A stretch of 64,000 nt of DNA, from positions 60,418 through 124,417 of the forward strand of contig JAGVUB010000106.1 of assembly GCA_019136515.1 (NCBI GenBank), written 5' to 3'. Origin of the DNA: Verrucomicrobiota bacterium. GTDB lineage: Bacteria; Verrucomicrobiota; Verrucomicrobiia; Opitutales; Opitutaceae. Below, piece by piece: positions 51,302 to 60,342 of this stretch (its first letter is position 1; each line of letters begins with the position of its first letter). A model generated the notes under the pieces. It was not told the origin of the DNA, ran no database searches, and worked only from the letters and a program-made list of their open reading frames with translations. A program made the position numbers and the translations under genes.

Positions 51302-52678
51302 ATGTCCACGAACAAAGTCCGCGTCCGTTTCGCTCCCAGCCCGACCGGGTTCTTCCACATCGGCAGCGCCCGCACCGCGCTGTTCAACTGGCTCTACGCC
51401 CGCCACACCGGCGGCACCTTCGTCCTGCGCATCGAGGACACCGACAAGGAGCGCAACAGCGAGGCCTTCCTCAACGTCATCTACGACAGTCTCAAGTGGC
51501 TCGGCATGGACTGGGACGAGGGCCCGGGCAAGGGCGGCGACTTCGGCCCCTACCGCCAGAGCGAGCGCGACGCCGTCTACAAGGAGTACCTTGCGAAACT
51601 CGAGGCCGCCGGCCGCACCTACGAGAAGGACGGCGCCATCTACTTCAAGCTCCTTGGCGAGCGCTCCGAGGTCTTCGACGAGCATCGCAAGAAGACGGTG
51701 ACGAAGGTCGCCGCCGCGCCCGCCATCATCGACGACCTGATCCGCGGCCGCGTCGAGCGGGTCGAGGACGAGGACTTCGTCATCGTGCGCTCCGATGGCA
51801 ACCCGGTCTTCCACTTCGTCAACGTCGTCGACGACATCGCCATGCAGATCACCCACGTGATCCGCGGCGAGGACCACCTCTCCAACACCAGCAAGCACGT
51901 CGAGCTTTTCAAGGCCTTCGGCGTCACCCCGCCGAAGTTCGCCCACATCCCGCTCATCCTGAAGTCCGATGGGCCGGGCAAGATGTCGAAGCGCGACCGT
52001 GGCGCCCTGATCGAGGAGTACCAGAAACGCGGTTACCTTCCCGAGGCGGTGGTCAACTTCCTCTGCCTGCTCGGCTGGAACCCCGGCGACGACCGCGAGA
52101 AGATGCCCATCGCCGAGATCGTGAAGCTCTTCGACCTGCCCGGGGTGAACCAGAGCAACGCCCGCTTCGACGAGAAGAAGATGGCGCACATGAACATGGT
52201 CTACCTGCTCGAGCAGCCGGCCGACACTTTCATCGCCCTCGCCCGCGCGCACCTGCAGCAGCACAACGTGTCCGCCGCGCTGGCCGCCGATCCGGCGTAC
52301 TTCCGTGAGGTCATGCTGCTCAGCCAGCCCAAGATCAAGGGCCTTGAGGAATTGCCCGCCTACACGGCCTATTTCTTCACCGAGGACTATGCGACCGACG
52401 AGAAGGTGAAGGCGAAGGTCATGGGCAAGGGCGACCCGAAGGCCCGCCTGCGCGAGCTGGTCGACGTGCTCCGCACCGCCGACTTCTCCACCGACACGGC
52501 GATCGAGACCGCGATCAAGGATCTGGCGACGAAGAACGCCCTCGGTTTCGGCGACTACCAGGCTGTGGCCCGTCTCGCCGTTTCCGGCACGAACGTCGGC
52601 CCGTCGATCACCGGGATGTTCCGCGTGCTCGGCCGCGAACGCGTGCTGGCTCGCCTGGAGCGTTTCCCCGCTGCATAG
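51302..52678 (+). CDS. gltX: Glutamyl-tRNA synthetase
   Basis: Charges tRNA-Glu (class I synthetase). The 458-residue protein has '[18 protein letters not shown]' (HIGH variant HIGS, 19-22) and KMSKR at 227-231. The zinc-binding Cys motif of E. coli GltX is absent, as in many bacteria. Normal family length is 460-480. No gatCAB or glutamine-specific gene is seen in this window, so it could be discriminating or non-discriminating. A 162-bp gap precedes it. Confidence 0.95.
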   Translation: MSTNKVRVRFAPSPTGFFHIGSARTALFNWLYARHTGGTFVLRIEDTDKERNSEAFLNVIYDSLKWLGMDWDEGPGKGGDFGPYRQSERDAVYKEYLAKLEAAGRTYEKDGAIYFKLLGERSEVFDEHRKKTVTKVAAAPAIIDDLIRGRVERVEDEDFVIVRSDGNPVFHFVNVVDDIAMQITHVIRGEDHLSNTSKHVELFKAFGVTPPKFAHIPLILKSDGPGKMSKRDRGALIEEYQKRGYLPEAVVNFLCLLGWNPGDDREKMPIAEIVKLFDLPGVNQSNARFDEKKMAHMNMVYLLEQPADTFIALARAHLQQHNVSAALAADPAYFREVMLLSQPKIKGLEELPAYTAYFFTEDYATDEKVKAKVMGKGDPKARLRELVDVLRTADFSTDTAIETAIKDLATKNALGFGDYQAVARLAVSGTNVGPSITGMFRVLGRERVLARLERFPAA

Positions 52679-52731
52679 GGGCTCTGTTCCTCGACTCCGT
52701 GGCGCGACTGAGCGCCGCGGGGCGGAGCGGC

Positions 52732-54162
52732 TCAGCCCACGGCACGCAGCTGGATGCTGTCCACGAGCTGGTTATTGCTGGCGAGAATGTCGGAGACGAT
52801 GACGAACTTGTCGCCGACGTTGGCACGGCCGGTGTCGCGCAGGAGCTTGAGGGTGTTGAGCACGGTCTCCTCCGGGTGGGAGGAGAAGGGCAGGTACATG
52901 GCGTCGACGCTGCGCAGGAGCGCGAGCTGGCGTTGCGTCTCCACGTTGTTGGTGATCGCGAAGATGGGCGAGTGGCGTGGGCGCAGCGCGGCGAGTCCCT
53001 GCGCCATGAAGCCCTGGCGGGTGAAGACGACGATGCCGCGGGCCGGGAGCTGGTCGGCCATGACGACGGCGCTGTTGAGCATCTTCAGCTTGTCGGAATT
53101 GAGCGCGAGGGCGGAGGCGAAGCCGGCACCCGGGGTCGACTCCATGCGGCGGGCGACCTTGTCGAACACCTGCACGGACTCGACCGGGTATTTGCCGACG
53201 GTGGTCTCGCCGGAAAGCATGATGCAGTCGGCCTCCTCGAAGACGGCGTTGGCGATGTCGGTGATCTCGGCGCGGGTGGGGATGGGGTTCTCGATCATCG
53301 TCTCCAACATGTGGGTGGCGATGATGACGGGGCGGCCGTACTTGAGGCAGGTCTGCACGGCGCGGCGCTGGAGGATGGGCAGCTCCTCGAATGGGCACTC
53401 GATGCCGAGGTCGCCGCGGGCGACCATCAGGCCGTGGCAGGCGCGCACGATGTCGTCGAGGTTGGCGATGGCCTGCTGGTCCTCGATCTTGGCGATGATG
53501 CGGGCGCGGGAGTGCTGCCCGCGAAGGAACTCGGCGAGTTGCTCGATGTCGCGCCCCTCGCGCACGAAGGAGAGCGCCACGTAGTCGATGCCTTCCTCGA
53601 TGCCCACGAGGGTGTCGTTGCGGTCCTTCTCGGTGAAAGAGGGGAGGTTGACGCGCACGCCGGGCAGGTTGATGTGCCGGCGGCTGCCAAGCGGGCCGGG
53701 GACGAGCACGCGGCACCGCAGGCGGTGCTCATTCTTTTCCAACACCTCGAGACGGATCAGACCGCTGTCGACGAGCACGGTGTCGCCGACCGCGACATCC
53801 TTGACGATGTCGGCGTAGTTGACGGAGACGCTGCGCACCTCCTTCTCGGGTCGGTCGGCGTGGGGGACGACGAGGAAGTCGAAGATCTCGCCGGCCTGGA
53901 GTTCGAGCGGGGCGGCGACATCGCCGGTGCGGATCTCCGGGCCCTTGATGTCCATCATGATGGCGACCTCCTTGCCGACCTTGGCGCTGACAGCGCGGAT
54001 ACGGCGGATGATCGTGCGCACCCAGTCGTGCTTGGCGTGGGCCATGTTGAGGCGGAGCACATCGGCTCCGGCCTGGATGATGCGTTCGAGCGCGCCTTCA
54101 CTTTCGGTGGCGGGCCCGAGGGTGGCGATGATCTTGGTGCGGCGAAACTGAGGACGATTCAT
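52732..54162 (-). CDS. pyk: Pyruvate kinase
   Basis: Last glycolytic step, PEP plus ADP to pyruvate plus ATP. The 476-residue protein starts 'FRRTKIIATLGPA', has 'ADVLRLNMAHA', 'MMDIKGPEIRTG', the catalytic lysine in 'ARIIAKIEDQQAI' and 'MVARGDLGIE', and an effector-site C-terminal domain. It converges on gltX (53-bp gap). A long upstream region (300 bp) is described separately. Confidence 0.96.
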   Translation of the reverse strand: MNRPQFRRTKIIATLGPATESEGALERIIQAGADVLRLNMAHAKHDWVRTIIRRIRAVSAKVGKEVAIMMDIKGPEIRTGDVAAPLELQAGEIFDFLVVPHADRPEKEVRSVSVNYADIVKDVAVGDTVLVDSGLIRLEVLEKNEHRLRCRVLVPGPLGSRRHINLPGVRVNLPSFTEKDRNDTLVGIEEGIDYVALSFVREGRDIEQLAEFLRGQHSRARIIAKIEDQQAIANLDDIVRACHGLMVARGDLGIECPFEELPILQRRAVQTCLKYGRPVIIATHMLETMIENPIPTRAEITDIANAVFEEADCIMLSGETTVGKYPVESVQVFDKVARRMESTPGAGFASALALNSDKLKMLNSAVVMADQLPARGIVVFTRQGFMAQGLAALRPRHSPIFAITNNVETQRQLALLRSVDAMYLPFSSHPEETVLNTLKLLRDTGRANVGDKFVIVSDILASNNQLVDSIQLRAVG

Positions 54163-54464
54163 GTTGTCGGGCGGCGAGTGAGAGAAAGATCCCTGCGCAG
54201 GCCAAGGAAGGAAAACGATTCATTGGCGCCGGGTTGGGCGGCCCAGGAGCATGCGGGTGCGGACGGTGTTTTCAAACGGTGGTTGCGCCAGTCGGGCCGC
54301 CTTTGGTACCCGCTGGTCCTGAGATGGATGGGGAATCGGCGTGCAGGCCCCGGCCGCGGTTGACGGAGGGACAGAGCCGGTTCGCGGCTCGCGATGAAAA
54401 CAATTAATAGTGGGCGCAGTCCCGGTCTCCAGCCCGGCCTGGACAAGGCTGGAAACGCGCGCGC
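54163..54464. other. 302-bp region between pyk and the YycJ-type gene
   Basis: Non-coding as far as I can see. It contains one AT-rich patch (54394-54411) in otherwise GC-rich DNA, which on the minus strand holds TATTAAT and may belong to the pyk promoter. No good -35 partner is visible. Confidence 0.5.
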
Positions 54465-55277
54465 TCACCATTCAAGCACACCGGTGCAGGCTCCGGGGGC
54501 CACCGGGGTGACGCGGAAGCGGGCAGAGCCTTCGGGCGAGGTGAGCGGGCCGAATTCGCGGGTAACGGCGTCGAGGCTGTTGCAGTCGCGGCTGAGATGA
54601 GCGAGGAAGACCTCGCGCAATGCTGGCTCCTCGGTGCGACGCTCGGCCAGAAAGGCGCAGGCATCTTGATTGGAGAGGTGGCCGTGGCGGCCGGAGATGC
54701 GTTGTTTGAGCGACCAGGGACGCTTGGTGTCGGCCGCGAGCAATTGCTGGTCGTAGTTGGCCTCCAGCACGAGCAGGTCGACCCCGCGCACGCGTTCGCG
54801 CACCTGCTGGGGCAGGTGCCCGAGATCGGTGAGCCAACCCAGGCGGTGGCGCGGCGCGAGCAGGTCGCCCTCATGCCCCCAGTCAAATACGTAGCCGACG
54901 GGCTCGGCGGCGTCGTGCGGGACGGGAAAGGCGTCGACGGTGAGGTCGCGGAAACGGAACCGCGAACCGGTTTCGAAAATCTGCCAGGCGACGGGACGAT
55001 CGAGCGTGCGGGAGAGGGCACCGGCGGTGGCCGCGTTGGCGAAGATCTTGAGCTGGGGATACTTCTTGAGGCCGTTCAGTCCGGCAGAGTGGTCGCCGTG
55101 CTCATGGGTGAGGAAAATGGCGTCGAGGCGCTCGATGGATTCGCCGATTCCGGCGAGCAGTTCGGTCAGCCGGCGGGCGGAGAAGCCGGCGTCGATTAGG
55201 ATGCGCGACTCCTCGGTCTGCAGAAAGGCGGCGTTGCCGCTGCTGCCAGAGCCGAGAATACAGAACCGCATGGACAT
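54465..55277 (-). CDS. YycJ/WalJ-type metallo-beta-lactamase-fold hydrolase
   Basis: A 270-residue MBL-fold protein. The start 'RFCILGSGSSGNAAFLQ' and 'LIDAGFSARRL' are typical of the YycJ/WalJ group, and the metal site is 'THEHGDH' (57-63). Further ligands appear at H121, D151 and H200. YycJ/WalJ proteins are thought to coordinate cell division with DNA replication or act as 5'-nuclease-like enzymes. No walKR genes are adjacent. M1 or M3 (6 bp later) could be the start. Confidence 0.88.
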   Translation of the reverse strand: MSMRFCILGSGSSGNAAFLQTEESRILIDAGFSARRLTELLAGIGESIERLDAIFLTHEHGDHSAGLNGLKKYPQLKIFANAATAGALSRTLDRPVAWQIFETGSRFRFRDLTVDAFPVPHDAAEPVGYVFDWGHEGDLLAPRHRLGWLTDLGHLPQQVRERVRGVDLLVLEANYDQQLLAADTKRPWSLKQRISGRHGHLSNQDACAFLAERRTEEPALREVFLAHLSRDCNSLDAVTREFGPLTSPEGSARFRVTPVAPGACTGVLEW

Positions 55278-55477
55278 GGGGGGAGCAAAGATCCGTGCGT
55301 GGGGCGGGCAACGGATTTCTCCGGCCAAGGCGGAGCCACCGCCGGGCGGTCGGCACGGGCCGGGTCGGCAACTCGCCGCACCTCTTCCCGCGTACCTAGG
55401 CTCCGGCGACACCGTGCCCGGCAGAGAAGGCACTTGTCGCGGGAGGGTGGGGATGGATATCCTGCGGTGATTCACCG

Positions 55478-55849
55478 ATGCCATACTCCTACACCACCGA
55501 GGGGCGGATCGTGCATGTCTCCTGGCACGGCTTGGTGACCAAGGATGATTTGGTGGCCTTCGGTGTGGATATGCCGCGGGTTGGTCAGGAACTCGGGTTT
55601 GCGCCCGACGTGCTCCATACCTTCGATGCGGTGACGGGGCACAGTTTTCAGCCGATCGCGGCCTACATGTACTCGCTGTTGCAGAAGCGAGTGCGGATCC
55701 CAAACCCGATTCGGGCGGCGATCGTCGCCACGACGCCGGAGGGCGCGGCCCTTGCCAAGGTGTTCACGACGTTGAACCGCACCCGCAATCTGGAGATGAA
55801 GGTTTTCGCCAACGAGGCGGCGGCGCGGCGTTGGCTGGCGCGGCAGTGA
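55478..55849 (+). CDS. SpoIIAA-like / STAS-like protein, first tandem copy
   Basis: A 123-residue single-domain protein with alternating strands and helices. It carries 'HVSWHGLVTKDDLVAFG', 'APDVLHTFDAVTG' and 'IPNPIRAAIVATTPEG', consistent with the SpoIIAA-like (STAS-related) fold found in many uncharacterised small proteins. No phospho-acceptor serine of classical anti-sigma antagonists is evident. It is 105 bp upstream of a homologue of identical length with about 63 percent identity. No sigma or anti-sigma gene is nearby. Confidence 0.7.
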   Translation: MPYSYTTEGRIVHVSWHGLVTKDDLVAFGVDMPRVGQELGFAPDVLHTFDAVTGHSFQPIAAYMYSLLQKRVRIPNPIRAAIVATTPEGAALAKVFTTLNRTRNLEMKVFANEAAARRWLARQ

Positions 55850-55953
55850 GCGGAGCCGGAGCGTGGCCCCGATTTCGGGTTCAGGTTCGAGCGGCCCGGA
55901 CCGATACCGGAGGCTTGCCTGCCGCCGCTCCGGTCTGCGCGGGTCTCGCTCCC

Positions 55954-56325
55954 ATGCCTTTCTCCTGCACAATCGAAGCGCGCTGCGTTTGCGTCACGTG
56001 GCATGGCTCAATCTCCGTGGCGGATCTTCACTCGTTCGGGATCGAAATGCCGCACATCGGACGGATGCTGGGCCGCGCGCCTGACGTGCTCCACACTTTC
56101 GATGGCGTGACTGGTCTCGGATTCGACCCGACGGCGGCCTACGAGTACTCGATGCGCCAGAAGGCGGTGGCGATTCCCAACCCGATCCGGGCGGCGATGG
56201 TGGCGACCACGAAGGAGAACGAGTACCTCGCGACGCTTTTCACCAAGTTGAACCGTGTGTCGAACCTTGAGATGCGGGTGTTTTTCGACGAAGCGAGCGC
56301 CCGTATTTGGCTGGCGCGGCAGTAG
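55954..56325 (+). CDS. SpoIIAA-like / STAS-like protein, second tandem copy
   Basis: A 123-residue paralogue of the previous gene (77 of 123 identical by hand alignment, no gaps). The shared cores 'APDVLHTFD', 'IPNPIRAA' and 'WLARQ' ends are strictly kept, whereas the first 20 residues diverge and gain two cysteines (C5, C12, C14 region). Pattern suggests recent duplication with functional divergence of the N-terminal strand. Start ATG 55954; an N-terminally extended reading is rejected. Confidence 0.7.
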   Translation: MPFSCTIEARCVCVTWHGSISVADLHSFGIEMPHIGRMLGRAPDVLHTFDGVTGLGFDPTAAYEYSMRQKAVAIPNPIRAAMVATTKENEYLATLFTKLNRVSNLEMRVFFDEASARIWLARQ

Positions 56326-56430
56326 GCTGGTTGGGGAGATGGACGGTTGCGGCGGCACGGTGCATTTGCCGAGGGCTGCAAAGCGGGCGTTTGCGCTGCG
56401 ACTTTTCGGCGGCAGCGGTGTGTTGTTGCC

Positions 56431-57273
56431 ATGCACTCCTCCCTGTATCGCGTCTGCTCGTCTCTGCTGCTCGCCGCCATCGCCGCATTGCCGGCGGGTG
56501 CGGCGATCGAACGTTCGCTTGAGAAAAACTTCACGGTGGCCCCGGGCTCAGTCGTCAAAGTCGATGTCAGTGGCGCGGCCATTCAGACCACGGTCGGACC
56601 GGCCGGTGTGGTCCACTTGGTCCTCAAGGAGCGGTTCCGGACCGACGATGCCGCCGAAGCCGACAAGTTGCTTGAGCGCTTCGAGATCACCTGCGTCCAG
56701 CAGGGCGAAGAGGTAAAGCTCGTGGTGAGGCCGAAGAAGAGCCTCGGGTTCAGTTGGGGCTGGAACAACAAGGTGGAGTTTCTGCCGGTGCTCACCGTGC
56801 CGGCCGATGTTCGGCTCGAACTCGACACCTCGGGTGGCTCCATCCGCATCGGTGGCGAGATGAGGGCTGCCGTGCGGGCTGATACTTCGGGCGGTTCCAT
56901 CACCGCCGACGGGGGCACCGACCTCAACCTCGATACTTCCGGTGGTTCCATCCGGGTCGGCCGCGCTTTGGGGAAACTGCGTGCCGACACCTCCGGTGGC
57001 GGCATAACGGTCGACTTGGTCGGGGCTGAGGCGACGGAGGTGAATCTCGATACATCGGGCGGTTCCATCCAAGTCGGGATAGATCCCGCGGCGCGGCTCT
57101 CCGTCGTGGCGGACACGAGCGGCGGCGTCGTCAAGGTGGAGGGCTTTGGGCCCGCGTTCGAAGTGGAGCGGAAGGAGCACGACCACGTTTCGGGGCGTCT
57201 CAACGGCGGTGGTGGCAGACTGCGCGCCGACACCTCCGGCGGCAGCATCCGGATTGGCCCGGCGAGCAAGTAG
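56431..57273 (+). CDS. DUF4097-like secreted beta-helix protein with DTSGGS repeats
   Basis: A 280-residue exported protein with signal peptide (about 1-24, ending AGA). From about residue 130 it carries seven copies of the motif DTSGGxI, spaced 22-25 residues, which alternate as 'ELDTSGGSIRI' and 'RADTSGGSI'. This is the pattern of adhesin-type (DUF4097) parallel beta-helices. Likely in the periplasm or outer surface. Function unknown. It lies 105 bp behind the SpoIIAA-like pair. Confidence 0.8.
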   Translation: MHSSLYRVCSSLLLAAIAALPAGAAIERSLEKNFTVAPGSVVKVDVSGAAIQTTVGPAGVVHLVLKERFRTDDAAEADKLLERFEITCVQQGEEVKLVVRPKKSLGFSWGWNNKVEFLPVLTVPADVRLELDTSGGSIRIGGEMRAAVRADTSGGSITADGGTDLNLDTSGGSIRVGRALGKLRADTSGGGITVDLVGAEATEVNLDTSGGSIQVGIDPAARLSVVADTSGGVVKVEGFGPAFEVERKEHDHVSGRLNGGGGRLRADTSGGSIRIGPASK

Positions 57274-57404
57274 CGCGGGGCACTGGCCGGTCCGCGTCGA
57301 TCCCTCTCCGTGGCCTGCCGCAAGGGATTGCCACGCATACCCGACCCGGTGCCCGCCGGACTCCGGTGGCGGCGGGCCTCGGGCAGGCTGCTAGGGCGGT
57401 AATC

Positions 57405-57410
57405 TATAAT
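57405..57410 (+). promoter_or_regulatory. -10-like TATAAT upstream of hipBA
   Basis: A perfect TATAAT stands in an AT-rich island (57400-57460) in otherwise GC-rich DNA. No good TTGACA lies 15-19 bp upstream. It could be the hipBA promoter. A TTGATA at 57417-57422 is a second candidate -35 with only a weak -10 partner. Confidence 0.4.
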
Positions 57411-57437
57411 TAGCTATTGATAAAACCCGATTGAATG

Positions 57438-57461
57438 GCGATAGAGAGAATATGCTATCGC
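57438..57461. promoter_or_regulatory. Operator-like inverted repeat spanning the hipB start codon
   Basis: GCGATAG and CTATCGC are perfect 7-bp arms separated by 10 bp, and the hipB ATG (57452-57454) lies in the spacer. HipB proteins repress their operon by binding TATCC-N8-GGATA-type dyads; this dyad differs in sequence but fits in type and place. Confidence 0.55.
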
Positions 57462-57751
57462 TTAGCTCACCGGCCGAGATTGCCCGTGGAGTCGCTGCGC
57501 GGGTGCGTGAGCACCGCCTCCAGCGCGGATGGAGCCAGGCGGAGTTGGCGCAGCGTGCGGGGGTGAAGCTGCCGACCTATGTGCTGTTCGAGCGCACCGG
57601 GCGGGTGTCGCTGCTGCGCTTCCTCGCGATCCTCGATGTGCTCGGGCTGAGCGCGGAACTGGAGAACGTGGGCCGGACGGCGATGCCGGCCGGCGCATCG
57701 CTGGCGGACCTCGCCAAGCCGTTGCCGAAGCGGGGGAGGACGCGGCGGTGA
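57452..57751 (+). CDS. hipB: HipB-like antitoxin (XRE-type helix-turn-helix)
   Basis: A 99-residue DNA-binding protein with an XRE helix-turn-helix ('LQRGWSQAELAQRAGVKLPTYVLFERTG', about 21-48). It pairs with the downstream HipA-like kinase and would neutralise and repress it. The ATG at 57452 is preferred to a TTG at 57431 because it follows an operator-like dyad and leaves the usual N-terminus. The stop overlaps the hipA GTG (GTGA), which implies coupled translation. Confidence 0.85.
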   Translation: MLSLSSPAEIARGVAARVREHRLQRGWSQAELAQRAGVKLPTYVLFERTGRVSLLRFLAILDVLGLSAELENVGRTAMPAGASLADLAKPLPKRGRTRR

Positions 57752-58944
57752 ACAAGGTCGACGTCTTCTACCGTGGCCAGCCGCTGGGGACGCTGGCGGT
57801 GGTGCGCGGCGGGATTCTCTTCGAGTACGCGGCGGCATTTCTCGCCACCGGGCACGAACTCTCGCCGCTCGCGTTGCCGCTCGGCTCGGGGGTGCGGGCA
57901 CGCGACACCACGCCGACACTGCGGCTGCACGGTCTCTTCGAGGATTCGTTGCCGGACTCGTGGGGCACGCGCGTCATGGACGACTGGTTTCGCCAGCAGG
58001 GCGTGACGCCGCATCTTGTCGATCCGCTCATGCGGCTCTCGTTCATCGGCCGGCGCGGCTTCGGCGCGCTGGAGTACGCGCCGGCGAAGAGCGTGGAGGC
58101 GGCGCGCGGCACGCTCGACACGATCTATGCGGCCTCGGCGCAGATGGCGGCGGGCGCGAGCACGGACCTGGCGCTGCTGGTCGAGGTCGGCACCTCGCCT
58201 GGCGGCGCCCGCCCGAAGGCGGCGCTGTGGTTCGACGCCGAGCTGTGCTCCCTCGCGCACGATGGCGACGCGGCGCACCCGCACGCGTGGCTGGTGAAGT
58301 TCGATACCACGGCGGAGCGCACCCTCGGGCGGGTGGAGTACGCCTACGCGTTGCTGGCCCGGGCGGCCGGGCTCGAGATGCCGGAGACGCGACTGCTCAC
58401 GACCGAGCACGCCGACGGCCCGCGGGCGCACTTCGCTGTGCGGCGATTTGACCGCAGCGGCGCGGAGCGGGTGCACTACCACAGCCTCGCCGGCCTTTGC
58501 CAGATGCCGGGCGGCGACCTCGACTACCAGACGCTGCTGCGCGTCGCGCGGCGGATCACCCGCGACCACGGCGAGGTGAGGAAGGCGTTCCGCCGCGCGG
58601 TCTTCAACGTGCTCGCCAGCAACCGCGACGACCACGGCAAGAACCACGGTTTCCTCTACGACGACGCGCAGCGCCAGTGGCGGCTCAGCCCGGCCTTCGA
58701 CCTGACGTTCGTCGGGGCCGCCCAAGTGCGCGAGCGCGGGATGGCTGTCCTGGGCGAGCGGAGTCGCGCGGGATTGCCGCATCTGGAGAAACTCGCCGCC
58801 GACGAAGGGATCGAGCGGGCGGACTGCCGCGCGATCCTGGACGAGGTGCGCGCCGCGCTGGCGCGTTGGCCGGAGTTCGCTGCCGCGGCCGGATTGCCCG
58901 AGCGGGACGCGGCCGAGATCGGCGCAGCGATCCAGAGGTCCTAG
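57748..58944 (+). CDS. hipA: HipA-like serine/threonine kinase toxin
   Basis: A 398-residue kinase, slightly shorter than E. coli HipA (440). The N-terminal domain has 'SFIGRRGFGALEYAP'; the P-loop-like 'GTSPGGARPKAALW' and the active-site 'NRDDHGKNHGFLYD' plus 'LSPAFDLTF' (DFG counterpart) are all intact. E. coli HipA phosphorylates GltX at a serine near KMSKS and triggers persistence; gltX is encoded only about 5 kb away, though unlinked. The start is the GTG overlapping the hipB stop. Most likely a functional toxin. Confidence 0.92.
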   Translation: MNKVDVFYRGQPLGTLAVVRGGILFEYAAAFLATGHELSPLALPLGSGVRARDTTPTLRLHGLFEDSLPDSWGTRVMDDWFRQQGVTPHLVDPLMRLSFIGRRGFGALEYAPAKSVEAARGTLDTIYAASAQMAAGASTDLALLVEVGTSPGGARPKAALWFDAELCSLAHDGDAAHPHAWLVKFDTTAERTLGRVEYAYALLARAAGLEMPETRLLTTEHADGPRAHFAVRRFDRSGAERVHYHSLAGLCQMPGGDLDYQTLLRVARRITRDHGEVRKAFRRAVFNVLASNRDDHGKNHGFLYDDAQRQWRLSPAFDLTFVGAAQVRERGMAVLGERSRAGLPHLEKLAADEGIERADCRAILDEVRAALARWPEFAAAAGLPERDAAEIGAAIQRS

Positions 58945-58986
58945 GCCGCTTGGTATGCCCGTTCGGCTCGGCGGGCTGCTCGTCGC

Positions 58987-59976
58987 CTAAAGCGCTGTGC
59001 CCAGCAGCGGCGGTTCGTTGCGTGCGCAAAGATTGAGGTTTGCGACGGTAACGCGGGCGATCTCGGCGAGCGCTTCGTGGGTGAGGAAGGCCTGGTGCGC
59101 GGTCACCAGGACGTTGGGGAAGGTGAGGAGCCGGGAGAGTTCGTCGTCCTGCAATACGGTGCCGGAGAGATCCTCGAAGAAGATGCCCTCCTCCTCCTCG
59201 TAGACGTCGAGCGCCACGCCGCCGAGGTGGCCGGACTTCAGGCCGGCAATGAGCGCCGTGGTGTCGATGAGGCCGCCGCGGCTGGTGTTGACGATGTACG
59301 CGCCGGGTTTCAGCCGGGCGATCGTGCGCTCGTCGAGCAGGTGATGCGACTCGGGCGTGAGCGGCAGATGCAGGGTGACGATGTCGCTCTCGGCAAGGAG
59401 GTCGCCAAGCGGGCGATACTCGATGCCGTGGGCCCGCGCCCAGTCCGCGTCCGGGAACGGGTCGTGCGCCACCACCCGGGCGCCGAAGCCGCGGAGAATC
59501 TGCGCCACGATGCGCCCGATCTTGCCCGTGCCGACGACGCCCACAGTGCGGGCGTGCAGGTCGAAGCCCACGAGTCCGCCGAGCGAGAAATTGTGCTCAC
59601 GCACCCGGTTGTAGGCGCGGTGAATCCGGCGATTGAGCGTGAGCAGCAGGGCGATTGTGTGCTCGGCGACGGCGTGCGGCGAGTAGGCCGGCACGCGCGT
59701 CACGGCGAGCCCGAGCTCGCGCGCTGCGCCGAGATCGACGTTGTTGAAGCCCGCGCAGCGCAACGCGACATGCTTCACCCCCGTCTCGGCAAGGGTCGCA
59801 AGACAGGGGCGGTCGAGTCGGTCGTTGACGAACACGCACACGGCGGTGGCGCCGCGCGCCACCGCGGCGGTCTCGGTGCCGAGGCGAAACTCGTGGAAGC
59901 GCCAGTCGACGCCTTCCACCCGCGCGAAGTGTTCCCGGTCGTAGGATTTCGTGTCGAAGAAGGCGACGGTGGGCAT
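58987..59976 (-). CDS. D-lactate dehydrogenase (2-hydroxyacid dehydrogenase)
   Basis: A 329-residue NAD-dependent 2-hydroxyacid dehydrogenase similar to E. coli LdhA (329). It has the Rossmann motif 'VGVVGTGKIGRIVAQIL', the catalytic arginine in 'NTSRGGLID', 'ALDVYEEEEGIFFED' (a segment shared with LdhA) and the catalytic histidine in 'VTAHQAFLT'. It reduces pyruvate to D-lactate in fermentation. The ATG at 59976 gives the LdhA length. It converges with hipA (42-bp gap). A 600-bp upstream region is described separately. Confidence 0.93.
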   Translation of the reverse strand: MPTVAFFDTKSYDREHFARVEGVDWRFHEFRLGTETAAVARGATAVCVFVNDRLDRPCLATLAETGVKHVALRCAGFNNVDLGAARELGLAVTRVPAYSPHAVAEHTIALLLTLNRRIHRAYNRVREHNFSLGGLVGFDLHARTVGVVGTGKIGRIVAQILRGFGARVVAHDPFPDADWARAHGIEYRPLGDLLAESDIVTLHLPLTPESHHLLDERTIARLKPGAYIVNTSRGGLIDTTALIAGLKSGHLGGVALDVYEEEEGIFFEDLSGTVLQDDELSRLLTFPNVLVTAHQAFLTHEALAEIARVTVANLNLCARNEPPLLGTAL

Positions 59977-60149
59977 GTGCGGAGGGAAGCGACACCGTTC
60001 ACGAAGACAACTGTGCGCGCCGCCGGGCGGACGCGGCCGGGTGGTTCGGAGCAGCGCTGGCACTGCTCGCCACTGGTCCGGGCTTCGCCCTGGGCGGGGA
60101 CGTCGCGATCGACGGGGATGCACGGGCCCGTGTATCGGAGCGAGCGTCG

Positions 60150-60162
60150 GGTTGACTCAACC
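60150..60162. promoter_or_regulatory. Perfect 13-bp palindrome with TTGACT
   Basis: GGTTGACTCAACC is a perfect 6-1-6 dyad. It includes TTGACT, a good -35 hexamer, with CTTACT 17 bp later as a weak -10. It could be operator plus promoter for a short plus-strand transcript or belong to the ldhA-like gene's control region. Confidence 0.4.
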
Positions 60163-60319
60163 GGGTGTTTCTCGCTTACTCGCTGGCGTCCGACCCGCGA
60201 GGGGTTTACTTCACCGCCAACCACGAACCCGTTTATGCAGGAGATTGTTCCATCATCTTTGCTCTCGCTGGTTGGCCTGCGGGTGTCTGCGTGACACACG
60301 CGCGTTCTTGAACGTCACG

Positions 60320-60342
60320 GCCGCCCGCGGGGCGGCTTTTTT
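60320..60342 (+). terminator. Orphan intrinsic terminator on the plus strand
   Basis: A perfect 7-bp stem (GCCGCCC pairing with GGGCGGC, 3-nt loop) is followed by six T residues. The nearest plus-strand gene upstream is hipA, 1.4 kb away, beyond a minus-strand gene. It probably ends a short unannotated transcript. Confidence 0.75.

Noticed and set aside
57431..57751. TTG at 57431 as hipB start
   Set aside because: It would add seven residues without family support and lies before the operator-like dyad; the ATG at 57452 fits better.
59077..60294. Long plus-strand ORF opposite the ldhA-like gene
   Set aside because: It mirrors the minus-strand gene, has no domain similarity, and has third-position GC typical of an antisense shadow. 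Its 3' part runs through the intergenic region only because stops are rare in GC-rich DNA.
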